A DNA stretch of 10,540 nt. Origin: Chloroflexota bacterium (GTDB lineage Bacteria > Chloroflexota > Dehalococcoidia > Dehalococcoidales > JAUYDJ01). The notes under the pieces are model-generated. The model was not told the origin of the DNA. It ran no database searches and worked only from the letters and a program-made list of their open reading frames with translations. The DNA lies in the NCBI GenBank assembly GCA_030690025.1, contig JAUYDJ010000186.1, positions 1 through 10,540 on the forward strand, in the 5' to 3' direction. The translations under genes and the position numbers were made by a program. Below are positions 1-5,563 of this stretch, piece after piece (position 1 is the stretch's first letter; the number at the start of each line of letters is the position of its first letter).

Positions 1-312
1 CTGGAGAAAACGAGCAAGCTTGTCCTTTATCACCACGAGAGGTATGACGGCAGGGGATATCCAGACGGGCTGAAGGGTGAAACTATACCTGTTGGCTCTC
101 GACTAATTGCCGTCGCCGATGCTTTTGATACCATGACTACCTGTCACTCGTATCAGGGTGCATCTAGCGTAGATGAGTCTATCGAAAGGCTGCACAGATT
201 CGTACGCATACAGTTCTGCCCGCTTGCGGTACAGGCATTCGTTGCTGGCTTTGCCAGGTTCCGTGTTCCGGCAAGGAGTTACGGGACTGCATCCGGCACA
301 CCCACGGGCTAA
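1..312 (+). CDS. HD-GYP domain phosphodiesterase, C-terminal fragment
   Basis: This is the end of a gene that begins before the window. It is open from base 1 and stops at TAA 310-312, giving 103 residues. It carries the diagnostic HHERYDGRGYP motif at residues 11-21, followed by GSRLIAVADAFDTMTT (residues about 38-53), which is the usual metal-site helix of HD-GYP domains. The family hydrolyses cyclic di-GMP, and the domain usually follows a sensory or receiver region that would lie off the left edge. Oddities: the segment after DTMTT is CHSYQG where the family usually has a DRPYR-like stretch, and the late motif reads RIQFCP where GTQFDP is usual. The C-terminal end is therefore diverged, although the reading frame is intact. 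Identification of the domain is firm; activity and input signal are unknown. Confidence 0.9.
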   Translation: MEKTSKLVLYHHERYDGRGYPDGLKGETIPVGSRLIAVADAFDTMTTCHSYQGASSVDESIERLHRFVRIQFCPLAVQAFVAGFARFRVPARSYGTASGTPTG

Positions 313-345
313 AATCAGTATTTGGACGAGGGATAAAAAAGTAGA

Positions 346-369
346 AGAGAGGGGCTTATGCCCCTCTCT
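346..369 (-). terminator. Perfect 10-bp hairpin downstream of the rdhA-like gene
   Basis: AGAGAGGGGC (346-355) and GCCCCTCTCT (360-369) form a perfect 10-bp stem with a TTAT loop. On the minus strand, five bases after the stem, comes a run of six T (335-340). This fits intrinsic termination of the gene ending at 429. There is no T tract on the plus side, so for the HD-GYP gene ending at 312 it is at best a weak terminator. Confidence 0.65.
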
Positions 370-428
370 CGCTTATGTGACCGCTTCCGTTATCGATGGA
401 AGAGATGGGATAGGCACCTCTGGCCGGA

Positions 429-1610
429 TTATACCTTCAGGCTCTTCTTCCGTCGGTAGACTGTCCGGTCGGCGCGGACGAGCATTTTTTTGATGGCCGC
501 CGGCGAGTGTATGGCCAGCCACCTGACCATATTGTGCGGGAAAGTCGGCGGCTTGCTCCAGGGGCAGACCACCATGCACTTGCCGCCGCAGCTGGTCCAC
601 TTCTTCTTGTTGATTGACCAGAAGGTGACGCATTTTTCGGCGTTGATGTACCATTTGCGGTAGCCGGGGTTATTGTAGATATCGATGGGCGTGTCTGTGG
701 GCGGGCCGTAGGGAATCGCCTGCGCCGGGCAGTAGACGGCGCAACTCTCGCAGGCCATGCAGAAATCGTGGACGTTAAAAGAGATAGGTTTGTCTGTCTC
801 CATCGGTAGGCTGGTGGTGACCGGTTTAATGCGCATGTTGATGCCGAATTCGGGGGAGAGCACGCGGCCGTTGCGGGCAAACTCGCCCACACCAGCGTCA
901 ATGGCGGTGGGGACGATGAGCATCTCCGGATTGTCACCCAGCGTCTCGCGATAAGCGGCGTCATAGCCCAGCCCGCAAATAAAGTCGGCCAGCTGGGTGG
1001 AGGCAACCTTGAGGCGGGAGTAGGTATCCGCCACCCCCGCGCCGGCAAGGTGCGATGGCGCGCTCTCGATGAAACTGGGGGCATGGGGAACGACGAGCAG
1101 GATGGCGTATTCATGGGGTATGTCAATATCTTTATAGACCCAACGCTGGTCGACTCGGGTGATGCGCACCAGCTCGGCCCCGAAGAACATGCCTATCTTC
1201 TTGATGAGCCGGCTTGTCTGGGCTTTATCAGCTATTTCCACGCGGCCTTCAGGCGGGTTAACGGGCAGGGTCTGGGGGTGGTACTCGCGGCACAACCGCC
1301 AGGCGGCTGCGGTCAGGCTCTGGCTGATGCGGTCTTCCGGTTCGAGGGCGCTGTTAGGCAGGGGCTTGCGGGAGTCATATCCGGTGCGGGCGATGAACCG
1401 CTCGCGGATTTCTGTCCCGAAGGGATTGTTGGGCGTAATGGTCAGAAAGGCGTTCTTACGCCGGTCGAACCGTTCGATGGTGCCGGTGATATATTTCTCA
1501 TAGGTAGGACGGTCAACCTCCCTGACACCGAGGCGGCGGCGGCGCTTTTCAATGGCCTGCAGCTTCTTTTCGTAGGGGAGTAGGGCTTCATCCAGCTTGC
1601 TCAAATTCAT
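429..1610 (-). CDS. Reductive dehalogenase-like cobamide/FeS protein, cytoplasmic, orphan
   Basis: This 393-residue protein belongs to the reductive dehalogenase (RdhA) family: corrinoid enzymes with two 4Fe-4S clusters that remove halogens, related to epoxyqueuosine reductase. Cluster one is C284-x2-C287-x2-C290-x3-C294-P. Cluster two uses C327, C341, C345 and C349-P, with three residues between C341 and C345 where two are common. Just before them comes the family-typical stretch EFARNGRVLSPEFG (243-256), and between the clusters NNPGYRKWY (313-321). The start at ATG 1610 is preceded by AGGAG six bases upstream. An in-frame TTG at 1661 and ATG at 1652 lie in or before the likely promoter and lack such a site. 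No twin-arginine signal, membrane segment or neighbouring rdhB anchor is present, and the protein is shorter than respiratory RdhA (about 450-550). It is therefore probably a soluble, non-respiratory member. The substrate cannot be told. A QueG-like role is less likely given the motif layout. Confidence 0.85.
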   Translation of the reverse strand: MNLSKLDEALLPYEKKLQAIEKRRRRLGVREVDRPTYEKYITGTIERFDRRKNAFLTITPNNPFGTEIRERFIARTGYDSRKPLPNSALEPEDRISQSLTAAAWRLCREYHPQTLPVNPPEGRVEIADKAQTSRLIKKIGMFFGAELVRITRVDQRWVYKDIDIPHEYAILLVVPHAPSFIESAPSHLAGAGVADTYSRLKVASTQLADFICGLGYDAAYRETLGDNPEMLIVPTAIDAGVGEFARNGRVLSPEFGINMRIKPVTTSLPMETDKPISFNVHDFCMACESCAVYCPAQAIPYGPPTDTPIDIYNNPGYRKWYINAEKCVTFWSINKKKWTSCGGKCMVVCPWSKPPTFPHNMVRWLAIHSPAAIKKMLVRADRTVYRRKKSLKV

Positions 1611-1631
1611 TTCCGGCTCCTGTCCAGTACT

Positions 1632-1661
1632 ATTGTAGCAAGGCACGCTCATCAGAGGCAA
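1632..1661 (-). promoter_or_regulatory. Probable sigma70 promoter of the rdhA-like gene
   Basis: On the minus strand TTGCCT (1661-1656) is followed after 18 bases by TACAAT (1637-1632). Transcription would begin near 1625, giving a leader of about 15 bases that still includes the AGGAG site of the ATG at 1610. This position also argues against the upstream TTG and ATG starts. Confidence 0.5.
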
Positions 1662-1686
1662 ATCTGGGCTGTTCCATATACTTTTA

Positions 1687-1715
1687 TTGAGTATCCCGTC
1701 CTTTGCTGTTACAAT
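1687..1715 (+). promoter_or_regulatory. Probable sigma70 promoter of the cyclophilin-like/MFS operon
   Basis: TTGAGT (1687-1692), a 17-base spacer and TACAAT (1710-1715) predict a start near 1722. The mRNA would carry a leader of roughly 170 bases containing the repeat at 1763-1851 before the GTG at 1895. The -35 box overlaps a dyad, ATACT (1678-1682) and AGTAT (1690-1694), which is a possible operator between the two divergent units. Confidence 0.5.
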
Positions 1716-1762
1716 TTGTTAGTGGATGGTCGCGTTGGGCTTTGGCTGCAGATGATTTTCAA

Positions 1763-1851
1763 TGTCATTGCGAGGGCACGATAGTGCCCGCGGCAATCTC
1801 ATTGGTGCCAGAGATTGCTTCGTCCCGATTTCATCGGAACTCGCAATGACA
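1763..1851. repeat. Multi-hairpin interspersed repeat, copy 1 (89 bp)
   Basis: The outer arms TGTCATTGCGAG (1763-1774) and CTCGCAATGACA (1840-1851) are a perfect 12-bp inverted repeat. Inside are three more perfect hairpins: GGGCAC/GTGCCC (1774-1779, 1784-1789), GCAATCTC/GAGATTGC (1793-1800, 1811-1818) and CCGAT/ATCGG (1825-1829, 1833-1837). A second copy with the same outer arms and central stem lies at 6466-6546 in the same orientation. I recognise the TGTCATTGCGAG...CTCGCAATGACA consensus as a dispersed intergenic repeat common in several anaerobic lineages. It encodes no protein and may be a non-autonomous mobile element or an RNA structure. Confidence 0.85.
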
Positions 1852-1894
1852 CTAAATGCAAATGAAACTTAAAGAATAGTTGCTGGAGTGTTTT

Positions 1895-2278
1895 GTGGAG
1901 AGAAAAGTCCGCATCAGGGCCGGTGGGGTTGAGGTGCTGGCTAAACTGAATGATACCAGGACGGCCCAAGCCATTTGGGAAGCTTTACCCATCAAGGGGG
2001 AAGCTGAGCTTTGGGGAGATGAGATATATTTCTCGATTTCGGTCAGCCTTGAACTGGAGGATGGACAGGAACTGGTAAGCGTGGGGGATTTGGGTTACTG
2101 GCCGCCGGGCATTGCCCTGTGCATCTTCTTCGGCCCCACGCCAATGAGCCGCGGAAATGAAATTCGTCCGGCCAGCGCGGTGACGGTATTCGGCAAGGTT
2201 GCTGGCGATGCTGGCGTCTTGAAGCGGGTAACTTCTGGGGCAGAAATCGTAATCGAAAAGGCGAGCAAGGGTGTGTGA
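1895..2278 (+). CDS. Cyclophilin-like fold protein (DUF369/TM1367 family)
   Basis: The 127-residue product matches the small cyclophilin-like family (Pfam Cyclophil_like, structure known for Thermotoga TM1367). The landmarks are, in order, the LNDTRTAQAIWEALP stretch, WGDEIYFSI, VGDLGYWPPG, CIFFGPTPMS and EIRPASAVTVFGKV. These proteins have a beta-barrel resembling cyclophilin, but they lack proven proline-isomerase activity and their function is unknown. The GTG start at 1895 is chosen because GGAG lies six bases upstream. A TTG at 1880 would add five residues without a ribosome site. The stop codon overlaps the next gene's ATG by one base, so the two are translationally coupled. It is the first gene of a four-gene plus-strand unit. 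Confidence 0.85.
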   Translation: MERKVRIRAGGVEVLAKLNDTRTAQAIWEALPIKGEAELWGDEIYFSISVSLELEDGQELVSVGDLGYWPPGIALCIFFGPTPMSRGNEIRPASAVTVFGKVAGDAGVLKRVTSGAEIVIEKASKGV

Positions 2279-2652
2279 TGGACCGGGAAAGGTTTGAGTC
2301 GCTGGTGGCCAGGGCCGTCGAGGACCTGCCCGATGAGTTTCGGGACAGGCTGGATAATATCGATATAGTGGTGGATGACAGGCATACCGCGGGCCAGCTG
2401 AAGACGGTCGGGTTGGCCGGCGGCCAGACGTTGCTCGGTCTTTATGAAGGGGTGCCGCGGACAAAGCGTGATATCTACTACGGCATGGTGCCGCCGGACA
2501 AGATAACCATATTCCAGAAGCCGGTGGAAGCCAAATGCCGGAATGAGGATGCCATTGTTGGCGAAGTGCAGCGGGTGGTAAAGCACGAGATTGCCCACCA
2601 TTTTGGCCTCAGTGATGCCCGGCTGGATGAGATTGAAAAAGGACAAGACTGA
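2278..2652 (+). CDS. Minimal zincin metallopeptidase-like protein (DUF1025 family)
   Basis: This 124-residue protein belongs to the small zincin-like family PF06262. Near its C-terminus it has HEIAHHFGLSDARLDE, that is the HExxH zinc motif with the family-specific HFGLSD continuation, in which a third ligand follows the helix. Upstream, RTKRDIYYGMVPPDKITIFQKP fits the usual strand that precedes the active-site helix. Members have the architecture of a metalloprotease core, but no substrate is established to my knowledge. ATG 2278 overlaps the TGA of the cyclophilin-like gene. A GTG at 2275 is also possible and would add one residue. The protein is probably cytoplasmic, since no signal peptide is visible. 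Confidence 0.85.
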   Translation: MDRERFESLVARAVEDLPDEFRDRLDNIDIVVDDRHTAGQLKTVGLAGGQTLLGLYEGVPRTKRDIYYGMVPPDKITIFQKPVEAKCRNEDAIVGEVQRVVKHEIAHHFGLSDARLDEIEKGQD

Positions 2653-2663
2653 AGGGGGGAGCG

Positions 2664-2852
2664 ATGGGTTATTTCAGAATACTTTCGGCGATACCCGGCT
2701 TCTTTTTGAGCTCCTGGTTTACCATGCTGCTCTGGGGAGCTATCGCGCCAAAGTTCGGAGTGGCCGGAATCGGCTACCCCATGGCGATGCTGATAACTAT
2801 TTCTCTATGGCTGGCGGTAGCCCCGCTGGCTGCAGCGGCGGGCCGAAAGTAA
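2664..2852 (+). CDS. Small two-helix membrane protein, unknown
   Basis: I do not recognise this 62-residue peptide. It has two hydrophobic stretches, about residues 5-26 (ending near MLLWGAIAPKFG) and 38-58 (PMAMLITISLWLAVAPLAAAA), linked by a short glycine-rich turn and ending in a basic GRK tail. It therefore probably spans the membrane twice. ATG 2664 follows a very strong purine-rich site, GGGGGGA, at 2654-2660. It lies 11 bases after the metallopeptidase gene and 6 bases before the MFS gene, so it is clearly inside the operon. It might be a small partner of the transporter, but nothing in the sequence shows that directly. An overlapping ORF in another frame (2591-2866) lacks these signals. 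Confidence 0.7.
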   Translation: MGYFRILSAIPGFFLSSWFTMLLWGAIAPKFGVAGIGYPMAMLITISLWLAVAPLAAAAGRK

Positions 2853-2858
2853 CCCGGC

Positions 2859-4148
2859 ATGACTAGCTCCCCCAAACCCCGATTTTTCTATGGCTGGGCT
2901 ATTGTGGCGGCTGGCCTGGTGGTTTTCGCGCTGGGCTACGGCGTCCGCTACTCTTTTTCAGTAATCTTCACCTCGCTCCTGGAGCAATTCCAGTGGTCGC
3001 GCAGCGCTACCGCGGCCATGATGTCTTTCCATATTCTTGCCTACGGTATCACCGCTCCCATTGCCGGTACGCTGGTAGACCGGCTTGGCGCCCGGAAGAC
3101 CATGAGTCTGGGGGCCGTCCTGTTGGCGCTGGGCGCAGCGACCTCGGCTCTGGGCAGTGCGACGCTGTGGCACTACTACCTTTCCTTCGGGGTACTCACC
3201 GGGGCGGGTCTCTCTCTTATCGGGGCGACGTCCTTCACCAGGGTAGTGTCTAACTGGTTCGAGAAACGGCGCGGACTGGCGATGAGTATCATGTACTTCG
3301 GCTCAGGAGGGGCTTTCCTCTTTTATCCGCTGGTTGCTTTCCTGGTCGAGAAAGTTGGCTGGCGCGGCACTTTTTGGGTTGAGGCGGCGGCGGTTGCCGT
3401 TATTCTCCTGCCCTTGGTGACTCTGGTGGTACGCACTCGCCCTGAAGATAGGAGTGTCCTGCCTGACGGAAAGCAGGTTCCGGTGGCCACCCCCGCAGGA
3501 GAAGATAACGTCGCAGCGTTCCCGGCTGAAGACTGGACGCTGGCTAAAGCGGTGAAAAGCTACCGCTTCTGGGCATTGTGTTTGTGCGCCTTTGCCATAT
3601 GGGGCGTAACTGAGCAAATCCTGCTGCCGCACCAGGTAGCCTTTGCCGAGGATGTGGGTTACAGCAAGATTTACGCTGCCTCCGTACTGGCGCTCTTTGG
3701 CGTGTGCAAGTCAGCCGGTGCTCTGGCCGGGATTATCTCCGACCGCATTGGCCGGGAGGTCACCTTCAGCCTGGGTACTGTGCTTGGCGTGTCCGGGATA
3801 GTGGCTCTTATGCTTATACATGATGTTTCGCAACCCTGGCTGCTTTACCTGTATGCCATTCTATTTGGCCTTGGCTCCGGGATTATTTTGCCTACCGTTG
3901 CCGCCAGTGCCGCCGATATGTTCCAGGGTAAGCGAGCGGGGACTGTCATCGGGTCGGTTTGGGCGGCTTTTGCAGTTGGCGGTACCATTGGCCCCTGGCT
4001 GGGCGGCTTTATCTTTGAGGTTAGCGGCAGCTACGTGCCGGCCTGGATAGTGGCGGCGGCCATGTTCGTGGTAGCCTGCGGTGCGTTGTGGGTGGCCGCG
4101 CCGCGGCGGAGGGTGATGGGGAAGGCGGCGGTGGTGACGAGGAAGTAG
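2859..4148 (+). CDS. MFS transporter, monocarboxylate/oxalate-formate-type
   Basis: The 429-residue protein is a full-length major facilitator with about twelve hydrophobic helices in two six-helix halves. These are split by a charged cytoplasmic loop near residues 195-235. The first half has motif A as GTLVDRLGARKTM (residues about 69-81), and the second half has its counterpart GIISDRIGRE. FYGWAIVAAG at the N-terminus and the GVRYSFSVIF region resemble the monocarboxylate and oxalate:formate antiporter branch, so a small organic anion is a reasonable substrate guess. I cannot go further than that. The start at 2859 is six bases after the previous stop and has only a weak ribosome site, consistent with translational coupling. 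It is the last gene of the unit. The next gene faces it. Confidence 0.88.
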   Translation: MTSSPKPRFFYGWAIVAAGLVVFALGYGVRYSFSVIFTSLLEQFQWSRSATAAMMSFHILAYGITAPIAGTLVDRLGARKTMSLGAVLLALGAATSALGSATLWHYYLSFGVLTGAGLSLIGATSFTRVVSNWFEKRRGLAMSIMYFGSGGAFLFYPLVAFLVEKVGWRGTFWVEAAAVAVILLPLVTLVVRTRPEDRSVLPDGKQVPVATPAGEDNVAAFPAEDWTLAKAVKSYRFWALCLCAFAIWGVTEQILLPHQVAFAEDVGYSKIYAASVLALFGVCKSAGALAGIISDRIGREVTFSLGTVLGVSGIVALMLIHDVSQPWLLYLYAILFGLGSGIILPTVAASAADMFQGKRAGTVIGSVWAAFAVGGTIGPWLGGFIFEVSGSYVPAWIVAAAMFVVACGALWVAAPRRRVMGKAAVVTRK

Positions 4149-4187
4149 GTTGGCCTCGAGCAGTCCTTCCAAAGAAGGCGAACCTAC
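4145..4187. other. Stem-loop between convergent genes
   Basis: GTAGGTT (4145-4151), which overlaps the MFS stop codon, pairs with AACCTAC (4181-4187). Inside it CCTTC (4165-4169) pairs with GAAGG (4174-4178). A further 5-bp hairpin lies at 4218-4231. There is no T tract on either strand, so this is only a possible transcript end between the convergent genes. Confidence 0.25.
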
Positions 4188-4261
4188 AACCTGGAGGTTA
4201 ACAGCCCTCTGGCTACACTAAGTTAGCTTAGCAGAATCAATACCGGGATGCTGATGTCCGA

Positions 4262-4660
4262 CTACGGCGTAAAGGGTGGATGCCATCCTTTCGGTCCCCA
4301 GAGGCCATTCGACGCATTTAAGCCAAGGGCCTCCTTTAGGGCGATATCGGCTTCGTTTGATTCAATAGCCGATTCCGACCATAATTCCGATAGTCTTTTG
4401 AGGAAAGCATTGTGGTCAGTCTGCAATATCTGTTCATACCTTGGTAAGTAGGTATCGCGTGTTTTGAGGACCCGCTCGTATAATGAATGAATAACGCCGT
4501 CATTGAGAGTCACGACCTGGTGTTCGACCAACTTCAATGTGTCATAGAGAGTGGAGCGTCGCTCATCAATTGTCGTGATGTAGAATAGAACCTCTGCCAG
4601 TCTGTCTAGTCTTTTTACCGCATCCTCCAGCCGGGTGATAATTTGCTTTACGTCGGCCAT
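4262..4660 (-). CDS. Hypothetical protein, mostly helical
   Basis: I do not recognise this 132-residue protein. Its first 40 residues (LEDAVKRLDRLAEVLFYITT and onward) and the middle (LYERVLKTRDTYLPRYEQIL) have heptad-like leucine spacing with many charged residues. It is therefore probably a soluble helical or coiled-coil protein. The C-terminus is richer in glycine, tryptophan and proline (GLWGPKGWHPPFTP). ATG 4660 is preferred over ATG 4678 because AGGAG lies five bases before it, whereas the upstream ATG has no such site. It is transcribed alone, convergent with the MFS gene, and has its own promoter at 4714-4742. No metal site, signal peptide or membrane helix is seen. Confidence 0.7.
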   Translation of the reverse strand: MADVKQIITRLEDAVKRLDRLAEVLFYITTIDERRSTLYDTLKLVEHQVVTLNDGVIHSLYERVLKTRDTYLPRYEQILQTDHNAFLKRLSELWSESAIESNEADIALKEALGLNASNGLWGPKGWHPPFTP

Positions 4661-4713
4661 TGTAGCTCCTTTCTCCATGACGAATTGCTATACAGTAGCT
4701 TGGTGTGGCTTTC

Positions 4714-4742
4714 AGTTTAGCGGAACAGTTGTGTGATGTCAA
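4714..4742 (-). promoter_or_regulatory. Probable sigma70 promoter of the 132-residue unknown gene
   Basis: On the minus strand a perfect TTGACA (4742-4737) is followed after 17 bases by TAAACT (4719-4714), which matches four of six consensus positions. Initiation near 4707 would give a leader of about 47 bases before ATG 4660. A 17-bp tandem repeat begins exactly at the upstream edge of the -35 box. Confidence 0.55.
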
Positions 4743-4775
4743 TAAGCATGGGCACGGCATAAGCATGGGCACGGG
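4742..4775. repeat. 17-bp tandem direct repeat, two units
   Basis: ATAAGCATGGGCACGGC (4742-4758) is followed directly by a second unit (4759-4775) that is identical over the first 16 bases. It abuts the -35 box of the minus-strand promoter, so it could be a pair of regulator sites or simply a slippage duplication. Confidence 0.7.
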
Positions 4776-4913
4776 CAAGAACCGCATTTATGCTGTTATT
4801 GAAACGTCTAGGGCCGAAATACTGTTTAATAGTTAAGCGAATCTTACAAGCATGTCACCGACTTTGCCACTGGTAAAGCTAACAAAAGTGGGAGGTACGA
4901 GGAGGTCCCCAGA

Positions 4914-5018
4914 GTGTCTAATACTCGGAATATGCCTAATTTGCCGGTTTACCTGGATTGGCGGATTCAGTTTGTACTCAACGACCAAGAGAAGCGTTCA
5001 GAGGAAGTTCTCTATTGA
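4914..5018 (+). CDS. Possible small protein, 34 residues
   Basis: This is a short ORF with GTG 4914 and stop TGA 5016-5018. A perfect AGGAGG core (within 4899-4905) lies eight bases before the start. The peptide begins MSNTRNMPNLPVYLDWRIQF and continues with a charged end (NDQEKRSEEVLY), which looks protein-like in composition. The frame stays open upstream to 4833 with equally plausible residues but no obvious start, so it could also be the tail of a decayed gene. An overlapping 66-residue ORF in another frame (4852-5052) runs into the tRNA and looks random. Apart from this ORF and the repeat and promoter, the stretch 4776-5024 shows nothing I can name. Confidence 0.3.
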   Translation: MSNTRNMPNLPVYLDWRIQFVLNDQEKRSEEVLY

Positions 5019-5024
5019 TAAATC

Positions 5025-5099
5025 TGGCTCCCCGACTAGGATTCGAACCTAGAACCTAGCGGTTAACAGCCGCCCGCTCTACCATTGAGCTATCGGGGA
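5025..5099 (-). tRNA. tRNA-Asn (GTT)
   Basis: The 75-base gene folds as a standard cloverleaf. The acceptor is TCCCCGA (5099-5093) with TCGGGGA (5035-5029), the discriminator is G (5028), and an encoded CCA lies at 5027-5025. The anticodon loop CTGTTAA carries GTT (5067-5065), and the T arm contains GGTTCGAATCC. It is last of the three tRNA genes in transcription order. Confidence 0.95.
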
Positions 5100-5105
5100 A
5101 CGCTT

Positions 5106-5179
5106 TGGCTGCCGAGCCAGGATTCGAACCTGGGCTGAGGGATTCAAAGTCCCCTGTGCTACCACTACACAACTCGGCA
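5106..5179 (-). tRNA. tRNA-Gln (TTG)
   Basis: The 74-base gene has the acceptor TGCCGAG (5179-5173) with CTCGGCA (5116-5110), discriminator G and an encoded CCA (5108-5106). The anticodon loop is CTTTGAA, giving anticodon TTG for glutamine. The T arm GGTTCGAATCC is intact. It lies six bases upstream of tRNA-Asn, so the two are surely co-transcribed. Confidence 0.95.
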
Positions 5180-5214
5180 CTGTACCTTATTATATTAGCA
5201 GAACTTTGTCTTAA

Positions 5215-5300
5215 TGCCGAAGGTCGGGCTCGAACCGACACGAGGGTTGCCCCTCAACAGTTTTTGAGACTGCCGCGTCTGCCTGTTCCGCCACTTCGGC
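5215..5300 (-). tRNA. tRNA-Leu (CAA)
   Basis: The 86-base gene has a long variable arm (GAGGGGCAACCCTC), as expected for a class II tRNA. The acceptor is GCCGAAG (5300-5294) with CTTCGGC (5222-5216) and discriminator A (5215). The anticodon loop CTCAAAA gives CAA for leucine. The following bases are TT, so CCA is not encoded, unlike in its two neighbours. Confidence 0.95.
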
Positions 5301-5348
5301 CCGTCTTTCAATTGCCGCCGGGGCGTCCCTGTTCACAACCCCTCTGGT

Positions 5349-5378
5349 ATTTTATGCCAAAACGGGCTATCGACGCAA
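5349..5378 (-). promoter_or_regulatory. Candidate promoter of the tRNA cluster
   Basis: On the minus strand TTGCGT (5378-5373) is followed after 18 bases by TAAAAT (5354-5349). Initiation near 5342 would place the start about 42 bases before tRNA-Leu. The -35 match is modest, so this is a candidate only. Confidence 0.35.
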
Positions 5379-5422
5379 GGGCAGCGCCTGTTTGCCAATT
5401 GCGGGTGTCAAATCTGCCTTGC

Positions 5423-5451
5423 TAGACAGGCAAAAACCCGTGTGCTATTAT
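5423..5451 (+). promoter_or_regulatory. Extended -10 promoter of the DUF1445 gene
   Basis: TAGACA (5423-5428), a 17-base spacer and TATTAT (5446-5451) each match the consensus at five of six positions. TGC directly before the -10 makes it an extended -10 site. Initiation near 5458 leaves a leader of about 106 bases before ATG 5564, with possible base pairing between GGTCGA (5452-5457) and TCGACC (5517-5522). Confidence 0.6.
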
Positions 5452-5563
5452 GGTCGAAATCAATCCAGACTCAGGAAGCAGTTGCAGTAAACAGTTTTCA
5501 AGGCCTGGAAATAGCCTCGACCAAAGCACACTGATAATTCTTATAATAACAGGAGACAGAGAG

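Noticed and set aside
1050..1583. 177-residue plus-strand ORF opposite the rdhA-like gene
   Set aside because: It is an antisense shadow of a clearly recognisable protein, caused by high GC third positions. No family features were seen.
1611..1661. Longer start (TTG 1661 or ATG 1652) for the rdhA-like gene
   Set aside because: The extension lies over the probable promoter and lacks a ribosome site, while ATG 1610 has AGGAG at good spacing. The extra residues do not look like a Tat signal.
1763..1851. CRISPR array or a genuine tRNA gene
   Set aside because: There are no regularly spaced direct repeats, and despite the four-armed layout it lacks a T-arm consensus, anticodon loop and acceptor features.
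2095..2646. 183-residue minus-strand ORF under the cyclophilin-like and metallopeptidase genes
   Set aside because: Both plus-strand genes have recognised family motifs, so this frame is a shadow.
4852..5052. 66-residue plus-strand ORF
   Set aside because: It runs into the tRNA-Asn gene, has no ribosome site, and its residues look random. The neighbouring frame looks more protein-like.
5105..5425. 106-residue ORF across the tRNA genes
   Set aside because: The span is explained by tRNA-Gln and tRNA-Leu on the other strand.
5450..5563. N-terminal extension of the DUF1445 gene from the GTG at 5450
   Set aside because: The extension overlaps the predicted -10 box and lacks a ribosome site. ATG 5564 has AGGAGA and gives the family's usual length.
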